DNA from: Yamagishiella unicocca
Taxonomy: Eukaryota; Chlorophyta; Chlorophyceae; Chlamydomonadales; Volvocaceae
Reading direction: 5' to 3'
Assembly (NCBI GenBank): GCA_003116995.1
Contig: BDSL01000126.1
Span: 62,001-126,000 of the forward strand
DNA: 64,000 bases
In this document: piece after piece, positions 46,205-56,461 of the stretch
Layout: the number at the start of each line of letters is the position of its first letter
Position numbering within the stretch: the stretch's first letter is position 1
The notes under the pieces: generated by a model
The model's database searches: none
Seen by the model: only the letters and a program-made list of their open reading frames with translations
What the model was told of the DNA's origin: nothing
Translations under genes and position numbers: made by a program

Positions 46205-47494
46205 TTACATCCCGTGTCATTTCCACGGGTTTCCTCGCTATCCGCCGGACCCCCTGTTCGCCCCCGGAGAACTCACATCCTCGTTCCGTATCATTGGTAT
46301 GTCGCCATCCAACCGCCCAGGGTCGGCCGTGTGGTCATGTTGTGCAGCGGCTCTACGAGGAGCGGCAGCATCGGGGGCGGAGGAGGGGGCAGCAGCAGCA
46401 GCGCCCGGGTCAGCGACAGCAGCGGCGGCAGAAGCAGGAGCAGCGGCGGTAGCGGCGGCGGCGGTAGTTCGCCATGTCGTTGGGGTTGGTATATCCGCTG
46501 AGAAAGAAGGTTGGATGGAGGCGTGGGCTAGCCGTGATGGATGGGTCGGAGGCGCTCAGCAGCGGGAGGTTCGGATCGGCATGATGCCTCAGCCCTGCTC
46601 TGCGGGACTGGCATGGCGCATGCTGGCTTGCTAGTGATGTGGGTTTTTAGGGAGGAGCGGCCTGGAGCCGGCAGGTGCCTGCTGTGGCGTGCAGCCGGGG
46701 TCTAACTTCGCCCATTCAGTGGAGGGCACCCTAGTAAATCGGTGATATGGAGTCGGGTGCAGGGACACCTGGTGGGAGGTCCGAGGGGCCTGCGGTGCCG
46801 CTGTTGGTCGAGTAAGAGAGAGGCCATGGTAGGCCCCCTTGATCCCATTCGGCCCTCACGCGACGCGTGAAAGGTGACAGCTGCTGCGCACCTGTGACTC
46901 CGAGGAAACCGGTCCCGGCTGCTTGACGGGGAATGTCTATCCGACGCCATGCCCACAGTTGGGATGGCAACCTACAGCGACTGTTGCACATTAAGCAGTA
47001 AGATTGCTGTTTAAATTCTCCTGGACTGAGACAATGCGCCATACGCAGGCGGCCGCGACGCAGACTTAACAAGGGTATCCCCCATATCATCAACGAACAA
47101 GGTTCAGGAATAGTCATCCCAAATAACTCCTAGCCACGTAACGGTAACAATTGCAAAATCCGCTTGCACAGCGTCCGGTCCAATTGCGCATTCACTATAC
47201 TCGCCTTACTCCGGGCCGCTAGCTCCCAGTCCAGGTAGGTGCGATGACATACCACTATACATCACATTTATCCCAAATAAAGGTTTGTAATCGTCTCCTT
47301 GGTCGCGGCACCATATCAGTCGGTCAACGATATTCTGCTGTCGCTAGAGACACACTTAGATATAGGCGTGTATGGTATAAAGCTTCGATCGACGATTGAT
47401 ACTATAACCGGTGACGGCTACTCTCCTAGTTTTCGAAGTTGGTACGGATGACCATAATGGTTGCAGCTGGTTGCGCACATACGGCCAGCGCCGA

Positions 47495-50400
47495 CTACTT
47501 CCACTGGCGCACAACCTCAAGGTAAACGTCTTCCAATGAAGAAAGCTTGATTTGTATATCGCCAATACCCAGGACCGAACCGTGGGCCTGTGGGACGTGG
47601 GTCATAGTGAGAACGGGACTCGTCAAACTTGAAGAGCGGGCCTGTGAAACTGCTATATTTTCAACGTATGACGTACTCAAGGTAACAGTTTGACGCTGTG
47701 TTCTTGCCACAGGCTCAAGTTGCAGGGCTGGGCTCCAGGAGCCCGTCATCGAAAGGACTCGTCGATGAATAAGACGTACCCATACCAGTCGACAGCAATT
47801 AACTTTGCATGCGGCTTTGGCAACGCACCTCAAGCCGCTCGAACAGCGTCGGCAGCTTCTTTTCGCAGTCGCGCGGTACCTGAGGACATAGGGACCGGAA
47901 CAAACAGTCAGTTGAACAACCGCGGAGAGGCCTGCGTGAAGCCAACCTTCCCCCACAGCAAACTGCCCGCAATAAGTGATCTGGGATAACCGGGATAACA
48001 ATAAGTGATCTGGTATTACCGGGATAACATACAGGTAACGTGTTTTCGCATATCAGGATCCCTGCCCGCACCTGGAAGTGCAGGTGGCTGCGCCCCTGCT
48101 CCATCGCCAGCACCTCCTCGCTGCCCTCCAGGCCCAGGCACTCCGCCATCAGTCGCTGCACTGCGGCCGCGCACGCCGCAGCATCCTGACTGCCGCTGCT
48201 CTCACTACCCACACCGCCGCCGCCGCCGAGTCCGCCGCCGCTCTCCTTCCCGCTGTTGCTGATGGCACCCCCGCCCCGTGCCCTCTCCACCGCCGCTGCC
48301 GCCGCCGCGCCAAGCCGAATGCCTGCCCCCGCAGGGCCGCTGGCGCAACTGCTGGCTGCGCAGCTGGTGCTGCCGCCGCCGCTGACCGCAGTCATATACT
48401 CGTCCGATTCCGGTGATACCCCAGCCTCTGCTTCCGCCTCAGCTGGCGGCATTTTCCCCGAGGGCCCGTCTCCACCGCTGCTGCTGCTGCCGCCGCCGCT
48501 CGCGTGCTGCTGCTGCTTCAGCAGCCCCACAGACAGCCGGTAGCCCCCGCCGTAGCGCCGTTTCAGGGCCAGGCTGTGGCCCAGGCAGCGCAGTCGCCCT
48601 GCACCGGGATGGAGCCATAAAAACACACACGACCGCAGGCCGTACGGGTCACACAATCACACTCACACGTGGCTACGGCGCCGAGGAGCAAGCCGTATGT
48701 ACTGCATATGGTACAACGGGAAGCCATGTCTCGCTGACCGTACAGGAATTGTTCCTTACGACCAACTAATGTCGCTTAAGGACATGTTGCCTAGCTGGAC
48801 CCAAGCCAGCGTGAAGGCGCGGTGCCGTGTAGCGAGCAGGCGGCAAGTCGCCTCATCCCGACCCTCGCCTCATCCCGACCCTCGCCTCATCCCGACCCTC
48901 GCCTCATCCTGCCCCTCGCCTCACCTCGTCTGCCCCCCCCGGCCCCCCCCCGGTCCCCTCAAACGCACCTGCCGCCAGAATTGCGATGCGGTCCCCCAGC
49001 ACCTCCGCCTCCTCCATTGAGTGCGTGGTGAGCACCAGGCAGCGACCCGCCTTGGCGCGGGAGATGAGCTCCCACACGTGACTCCTGGGGGGGCCCGGTC
49101 GGGCAGAGGGGGAAGGCAGTCGGGCAGGAAGGGTAGGTACAGGCATGGGCGTACATGCACAGCCTTGTCCGGCTCCGGAACCATCACGTACATAACCATT
49201 ACGTCAGCCACTGGTGCGGACCCGTAGTGTAACCATGGGGCGCTCTAGTATCACCTGGATACGGGGTCCATGCCGGTGGTCGGCTCGTCCAGATACACGA
49301 CCCGTGGGTCGCCCAGCAGCGCCGCCGCGACGCTCAGCCGCCGCCGCATGCCCCCGCTGTACGACCCGGCGGGTCGGTCGCCTGCAGCCTCCAGCCGCAC
49401 CTGTTTGCGGACCCAGTACCGGACATGCCGTCCACATTATTATTAGGCATGGGGCATGATCGTCGTGAGTCATGCCGGTCATCACTCGTGTGGACATTTG
49501 CGACGGTCGTGGCCGCCCCCAGCCCGCAGCCCATCCCTTACTCCAGCCTCCATCCTCGCCTGCGTACGACAGAAACGCTCCCGACGCTCCTTAGAACCAT
49601 CAGCACCCCATACACGCACGGGCTTCACTGCAGTGCCGGCGCCCTTCCCGCACCCGCACCTGCTTGATCATGCGCTCCACCTCCTGCCGCCTCTGCCCCC
49701 ACGGCAGCCCCCTCACGTCCGCCAGCAGAGCCAGGTGCTCCCGGCCGCTGAGCGCGCCCCACAGCACGTCGAACTGCGGGCAGATGCCGGTGATCGCGCG
49801 AGCAGCATCCAGGCCGGCGGGGTCCAGCACGCTGGTGCCGTACACGAGCGCCTCGCCGCTGGTAGGCCTTATGGCCTGCGGGCGTTGCGTGCGTGCAGGC
49901 CGAGAGTTGGGGTGGGGCAGGGTTCGTGGCGGGAGCGGGGGTGTGACAGGGGTTCTGGATGAAGGCGCCGTCAGCAGCGTCGTGCCGGGGTCGACCACCC
50001 TGGGGTGCTGGCTGCTGCTCTTTTTGCCTACGGCCTGTCGATTGGTGTTCCGGTGGTTTGCCTTTGTTCCGGTGCACGTCGGTCCCTGTCTCCTCCATCT
50101 CCCTCAGTGTCAGGCGATGTGCCTGATGGTTCTACCTTCTGGTCTGGAACCCACTGTAACCGTTACAACAACCGCGCAGTCCATGGGTCAGCCTACCTTG
50201 TCTAGGCCAGGTCAACGCGGTGAAGCCACACTCACCCCGATGAGGCTCTTGATGGTGGTGGTCTTGCCCGCGCCGTTGGGGCCTAGCGCATGGGCACGAG
50301 GGAGGGGAGGGAGGGCGAACTAACGTGGGGCAGCAGGTCCCACGCGGTGTACGGCGGATCTTCACATCCACGTGGGCACTCACCCAGCAGGCAGAAGCAC

Positions 50401-53400
50401 TCGCCGGGGACGATCCGCAGCCACGTGCCGTGCACCGCCACGTGCCTCCCGCCGTTGCGCACTGGCGGCGCCGCCGGGTGCGGCTCGCCGCCAGCGCCGC
50501 CGCCGCCGCTGACGGAGGCGGCAGGTCCGCCGCCGCCACCGTCGGCGTCGGCGGCCGCCGGCTGCCCCAGCCGCTGCCGCGACACCAACCTGCGACACCA
50601 GCCAGCTAGGGATGCGCCCCAGCTGCCGCCGCCGTACTCCTTGCGCAGGCCAAACAGTACGACACCATCCCGCCAGTCCGACGGACCGCCGCCGCCGTCG
50701 ACGTCGAGCTCCATGCCGCTGGGGCCGCCCTTGGCCAGTGCGGCCGCCTTGGTCGCGGTTGCGGTCGCCGTCCCTTTAAGAGCGGCATGTACGGCAGCGG
50801 ACTCGGCGGCCGCTGACTCATCGGCTACAGCCGCGCCACTTGCAAAGACGCTATCGGCGACGGGCCCTACGTCGCCGTACGGTGTCCGCGCCGAGTGGTA
50901 CGGCGCCGCCGCCGCGAAAGGCGCGCGGACCCGGGCTCGCTGCACGTCTTCCACGAAGCGGCGACACAGCGACTGTACGGCAGCGGTCTCGGCGGCGACC
51001 CCTGGGTCGGTGCGGCCCTTCTGCAGGCCGTGCAGCGCCTGGGCGGCCCCGCCCCCGCCGGCTCCGAAGGCGCCGTCCTCGGCCGCCGCCCTCGCAGCGG
51101 CAGTCCTGGGAGACCACGGCTCGACAGCAGCGCCTGCGTCCTCCCCACCGCCGCCGCCTGCTACTGCCGGCGCCGCCGCGCGCAGGTCAGCACCCATCAG
51201 CTGCGCCAGCGGCGGCAGTAGCGGTTCCGGACCAGCGGGATGCTGTCGGTGCTGTTGCTCGTCCACATCTCGGGCGGCCCGGTCCAGGGAGGCCGCCGCC
51301 CGACGGGCGCTCCGCGCCTGCGGGAAAGTACGGCAGGGGCGGCAGCTGCTTGCCGGTGTCCGTACACAGCAAGCTTCTCAAGGCCCGTGCACCGCAAGTC
51401 CGTATCCAGCTGCTACCCGATCCTTGCATTTGAATACCCACGCAGCTATGCCCCCACGGCCCCCACGGCCCCACGGCCCCCACGGCCCCCACGGCCCCCA
51501 CGGCCCCACGGCCCCACGGCCCCCACGGCCCCACGGCCCCACGGCCCCACGGCCCCACGGCCCCACGGCCCCACGGCCCCACGGCCCCACGGCCCCACGG
51601 CCCCACGGCCCCACGGCCCCACGGCCCCACGGCCCCACGGCCCCCCCGCCACCTCGACCCACCAGGCGGCTTCGCGCTCCGGAGCCCAGCCGCAGCCGCG
51701 GCGGCAGCAGCTGCAGCAGCGGCGCCCAGGGCGGCTGCCCCCCCTGGCCCTCCTCCCGGGGCAGCACCCCATCCAGGTAGACGGCGATGGCGGTGAAGCC
51801 CGCAGCCTGAGGGAGTGGGGGTCGGGGGGGCCGCAGAAGTGGTGCGTGCGAGGTAGGAAAAGAGAGGAAACACGTCGGGTGGTGGGTCGCGCTGAAACGC
51901 GTCCACTTGACAAACAAGACGGACACGTGGGGTGATGGGTGGGATGGCGGATGCGCAGTCCGCAGAGCAGGGGAGTATAGGCAATCAGCGCCGGCCCCAA
52001 CCCTCCCCGCCTACGCTCCGAGGCCGCACCTGCAGCACCAGCAGCCAGACCGCCTGACCCACAGGAACCACGCAGTCGCTCTGCCAGTACGGCAGGGAGG
52101 CCCGTACGGCAGGCGGCGGCAGCTCGGCCCAGCAGTAGTCGGCGCGGTGCTCCCAGGAGATGCCCTTGCCGCTGCCTGGGAGGGTCCACGTGCAGGTCCA
52201 GGGAGGGAGGGTCCACACGCAGGTCCAGGAAGGGGGCAGAGGGGGAGGGTATGGGATGTTGTTGTAACGGTTACAGTGGGTTCCAGACCAAGAGCTAGAT
52301 CCATCGAGCACATCGCCTGTATGTAGTGGCCGCCGTGGGGCGGGTTCACCCTCCGATGCATGACCACAAACAAGGTCCTCAACGGCTGCGTGTTACTAAG
52401 TTGCGGTGCACCGGTTATATCCGTTGCGGTTATATCCGTTGCAGTACGCGACAGTACTACCATACCGTTATCTCCCAAAATCACCCGAGGGCCACATGGC
52501 GCAGAGACAAGGCCCACACCTACCCCCCCATCCAGCCGCGGCGGCGGCGTCCTCACCCACCCACCCGCCCGCCTACCCACCGAGCGCCGCGTTGGACATG
52601 TCCTGCAGCCCCTTCGTCAGCAGGCAGGGCGGCAGGCAGGAGAACAGCGCCAGCCAGCCGCGCCCCACGCTGGGCTTGTAGGGGAAGCCGAACTGGACCA
52701 CCAGCTGCAGCGCCCAGGACACGATGTAGGTGGCGAACCCGGCGGGTACGGCGGAGGAGCTGCGGCGAAGCAGGGAGGAGAACACCAGCGCCACCCCGCC
52801 CATGGCTAGCTCGCTGAGGTCGTCGCGTGAGGGCAAGGAAGGCGGGGAGGGGAGGCGGGATTGGGAGGCGTGTTTAGGGGGGGTGGCATAGGCATACAAA
52901 CCGTTTACGCGACCGGGACAGGATAGTTGGCGCATGGTCGTTGGACACCGATTTTGTGGGCGCATGCTGGAGCACGTGTTGAAGGGGGGGGGGTCGTGTT
53001 GCGATGCGGGGCGGGGGCACTGGTAGGTAGCGGGGCCTCCCGGCCCCAGCCGACCCGGAACCTCACCTGCCCCACAGGAGCAGGAACAGCAGCGACGCGC
53101 TGTTACGTAGGGCCAGCGGGAAGCGCATGGCCACCGCCGCGGCCAGCAGTATGGCGGCGTGGGCGCACGTCAGCAGCAGCTCCGGAACCACCCAGCTGAC
53201 CTGCAGCGGGGCAGCCGGGCAGGCAGGCAGGCAGGCGGTGTGGTGGTGTGACTGAGGCGGCTAGGCGGAAGGAAAGCCCCGCACGCACGCACGCGCCCGA
53301 CCCCAGTCCATTCCACACTTGTCCTAACCCCAGCCCGACCCCAAGCCCAATTGGATTTTACCTGTAAGTGCCGACCAGAGGGTTTCCTCTCAGCCCCGTC

Positions 53401-55898
53401 CCCAGCCCCAGCCCCGTTGCCCCCCCGACCCCCCGACCCCCCGACTACCCACCCAGTGTGCGCTGTCCCGCAGCCCCATAGCCGCCAGGGCGCCCCGGGT
53501 GCCTGTCTCCCGCTCCGAAACCTGGAGGAGTGGCAGCGGGGCGGACAAACCGACAGGGTGTGCCCGCGATTGCCCACGCGGGGTTTGCCCGCGCGACACG
53601 TGATTGCAGGCGGCTAGACCTGCGGTTGCAGGTGGCTAGAGCCGCGACTGCAGGTGGCTAGAGCCGCGCGCACCCCTTCACACCATGTTGGTAAGCAGTA
53701 CGACGAAGTTGATGACGACGGAAGCCAGCAGGAAGGTGGGCGCGAAGCGGCCCACGGCGGAAGAGGTGGCCAGGGAGGGGTGCGGAAAGTCGACTAGGGA
53801 GACGCTCCAGGGGAGGGAGGCGTCTGCGGGGGCGGGGGAGCGTGCGGGGGCGAACGAGGAGCTGGGTAAGAAAACACCACGTCCGGCCGCCTTGCGAGAA
53901 CCCTGCCGTTACCTCGCTGCCGCCCCCCTTCCCCACTCCCCCAACCGCCGTACATACACACATGTACCCACCTCCGACTGCCGTGCGGGCCATCTGCGCC
54001 TCGACGGCCACCTGCAGTTTCGGGCGGTTGTCAGTTGTCAGTTGCGCGTGCCAGCGGTTGGTCGGCGGGGTCCATACGGACCTTCAGCGGCCGCACCAGC
54101 TCGTGCTACAGACAGCTGCAAACGCGACAGACATTACAAGGAACCGGAACAAGCGCCCTGCCCCCTCGGCTCCCCGCTGCTGCCGCTACCGCTGCCTTTA
54201 TCGAGCACCGATACCTGCAGCGGTATGGCTACGTATGTGTTGGGGTCCTGGAAGCGCCCCTTGAAGAAGGACGCAGTGGAGTTGGACTGGACCACGAAGG
54301 ACAGAGACTGGAGGGGGGGCCCGGGGGAGAAGTGGGGGAGGGCCGGTCCGGGGGCAGGAGTTGGAATCGGTGCGAGGAGTTGACAGCGATGAGGCTCCGG
54401 GCAGCGGCGATAGAGGCTGAGCCGAACTAGTGCAACTGCGCACCTGCGGTGCCGTACTCGCGGCAGCTGCCTGCTGCGGCTGCGGCCGGCGGCGGAAGTG
54501 CACCGCCGCCAGCACTGTCTGCGGGTTGTGCCACAGGTAAGAGTCCACCTGGAGTGAAGTGGAGTGGTGCGGGGGAGAGGTTGCGGGGGAGGGGAAGCGG
54601 GGAAACCCGGGGAAAACGAATCGGTGAAAGGGGGGAGCGGGTATGATGAGGGGGGTTTTGTGGGAACAGGGAGGTGGGGCCACCCAGGCCTTATCTCCCA
54701 GCCACCAGGCACCTACCTCCGTCATGTTGTCAAACGCCCTGACCTGCCCGGCGGGTATGGGCGGCTGGTTGGAAGCCAGCACGCCCGCAATCAGCGCCTC
54801 GACCCATGGGTCACCAGCGGGCGTGTACACGAACGTGTAGCAGGGCGCTCCTTGCTGCGGGTTGGGGGCGCGAGGCGAGCGGGCGCGGACGGGAGGTGCA
54901 CACATACACAAAGCTGACTTCCGGCACGTCTACCCCACTTGCCCAGATGTGACACTCCGCTTGATACTCGCGTAGCAGCAGACATTGACTCATTCCTTTC
55001 AGCAGCTAACGCAAACACAAACGCCTCCATCGCATTGTGCTTAGCATCTTTTCGACGAAGGGTAGGTAGCAAAAGGGCGCCCGGCCCCTCCCCTCCCCTC
55101 CCAAACGTTTTTTTTCCGGGTACACGGTTTTTCCTCGCAACCCCTCTACCCCCCGCCCCACGACGCCCCGGGCCAGCTGTCCTGCCTTGAGCAGCGGGCT
55201 GGTGGTGCACAGCGGCAGGGGCCCCACTCGCCGCGGCTCGGGGCTGCGCTCCTCTGACCTGCCGCCGAATCCGCCGTCGCTGTATCGTACGGCAGCGTCC
55301 ACAAGCCACACCAGGACCACCAGAGCGACGGCGCTCAGCAGCTGCGCCGCCAGCAGCCCGGGGGAGCGCAACCTGCGTAGGGTGCCACCGGCAGCGGCAG
55401 TGGTGACCGGCGGGTGCGGAAATCAAGGGTTCTGTTGCACGCGGATGGAGCACGAATGGTATGACGGAACAGGTGGTACGAGGCCCGGACGCGGAGGCTC
55501 GAACGCAGCACCAGGAGTTGTACCCGGTATATAATGTGACCCGGCGGCACAGGAGCAAGCACAATGGCAACATTGCGTGGCGGGAAAGGGTGCCTTGCCT
55601 CCGGAGATACAGTAGGCGAGGAAAATACCCCATACATGAGCTAGCTGGCGTAACCTGAACCCCATTCGGCTCCCCTGGATCCATCGAACGACACAGACCT
55701 CATCAGGATGTTCTTCCGGGTCAGCGCGTAAGCCTGCCGCACCGCCAGCCACCGCCGCGGCTGATCACCGCCTGGGCCCGCGGCCTTGCCGCCGCTGCCC
55801 GGATCGCCAGTGATGCTGCGGCCTGACCGGCCTGGGCTAGTCGCGGCGTTCTCATCGCCTCCTGCAGCGGCCGCTGCATAGCAGCTGTCTCCGGTCAT
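47495..55898 (-). CDS. Half-size ABCA-subfamily ABC transporter (one transmembrane domain, one nucleotide-binding domain)
   Basis: Complete 20-exon model, about 1252 residues: 55898-55699, 55372-55186, 54854-54717, 54548-54444, 54307-54215, 54011-53972, 53823-53684, 53521-53453, 53200-53067, 52813-52581, 52175-52030, 51806-51663, 51317-50384, 50282-50236, 49875-49660, 49400-49255, 49084-48969, 48598-48072, 47879-47829, 47587-47495. Order: N-terminal [13 protein letters not shown], first membrane helix, a large extracytosolic loop, five helices from about residue 280, and the ABCA motif YLDGVLP. A long Ala/Gly linker precedes the ATPase. ATPase motifs: Walker [11 protein letters not shown] near 854, Q-loop ICPQFDVLW, signature [10 protein letters not shown], Walker B VVYLDEP and H-loop [10 protein letters not shown] second low-complexity insert follows [27 protein letters not shown] proteins move lipids; the substrate is unknown. 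The exon 2 donor is either GC at 55185 or a weak GTCGTG at 55164. Seen: motifs and phases. Confidence 0.93.
48853..48918. repeat. 17-bp repeat in ABCA intron 17
   Basis: About four copies of tcccgaccctcgcctca, in the intron 48599-48968 close to the donor of exon 49084-48969. Confidence 0.88.
50073..50187 (+). repeat. Dispersed repeat C, copy 2 (ABCA intron 14)
   Basis: Contains gtcaggcgatgtgcctgatg, then gtctggaacccactgtaacc and gttacaacaac. It matches copy 3 over at least 60 bp and copy 1 over its left part. Confidence 0.8.
51447..51646. repeat. CCCCACGG 9/10-bp satellite filling ABCA intron 12
   Basis: About 20 head-to-tail copies of ccccacggc with 9- and 10-bp spacing variants. It occupies most of the intron 51318-51662 and stops about 15 bp from the donor of the exon ending at 51663. 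Confidence 0.96.
52252..52330 (-). repeat. Dispersed repeat C, copy 3 (ABCA intron 11)
   Basis: The reverse complement shows ggcgatgtgctcgatgg and gtctggaacccactgtaacc, the same order as copy 2 but in opposite orientation. It is about 2 kb away in a different intron of the same gene. Confidence 0.8.
52883..52980. repeat. Copy of dispersed families A/B in an ABCA intron
   Basis: Contains caaaccgtttacgcgaccgg, then gacaggatagttggcgcatg and gcgcatgctggagcac. The same blocks appear in CNB intron 39122-39631. It lies within the ABCA intron 52814-53066. Confidence 0.75.
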
Positions 55899-56461
55899 GC
55901 CAACAGCCCAAAACGCTGGGGCGGATGGCCGGGACGAGCGTTTCGCGCGGTGCGCCGTTTCAAAACGGGGTGAGCTGCGTAAAAGAAACTACTTTTGTCA
56001 GGGAGGCTTTCGTGTTGTTCGCTTGCGGATGCGACTGGAACGCACGGTGCACACGGCCTCAGAGCTGCGCAGTCAGTTTGACGGGCGCGCGTGAGGCGAA
56101 CACGGGAGGGGGCGACAGGCTGGGAATGGCCGAAAGCCGGCCTTCGCGCCGTACTGGATTTTGTAGGCCCATAACATGACGAAAAAGTGCCGCTAACCCT
56201 TTTTCCGAGACCACCATTGCGAACAGCCTTATACCCCAATGGTCCCAATGCCTAAGACGTGCGTAATGCCGCATTCTGCGGTGGCCTTGAATCATCCTGA
56301 GGAGCACCAGCCAGCTAGCTAGCGAAGCAGCATTCAGGCTGCTGCGCACTCATATCGGCCAACGCGTACATTTCGCAGCAAGAGGAACAACCTGGTGAGC
56401 TACTAGCATCATCGCCCAGAACGCCCAATCTCACATAAGGTCGGTACCGATTCGAGCCCCC
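55899..56461. promoter_or_regulatory. Divergent intergenic region between ABCA (-) and Mpv17-type (+) genes
   Basis: 563 bp separate the two start codons, so both promoters must lie here. No TATA or other specific element could be assigned with confidence. A minor family of AAA and TTTTT runs occurs near 55,980 and 56,200. Confidence 0.5.

Larger units (their letters stand above)
45172..47494. other. Upstream region of CNB gene and 3' flank of ABCA gene
   Basis: The missing 5' exons and promoter of the CNB gene probably fall between 45,172 and about 46,700. A 28-bp minisatellite lies at 45,760-45,930 and an ACCACCACTATG-type repeat at 46,130-46,204. On the plus strand an open frame ends at a perfect AGCACT|GTAAGT donor at 46,080, but no partner exons were convincing. 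From about 46,950 to 47,494 the DNA is AT-richer and looks intergenic. Confidence 0.5.

Noticed and set aside
51387..51935. Apparent GPTAPR / PWGRGAVG repeat protein
   Set aside because: It is the 9/10-bp CCCCACGGC satellite read in frame, and falls inside ABCA intron 12.
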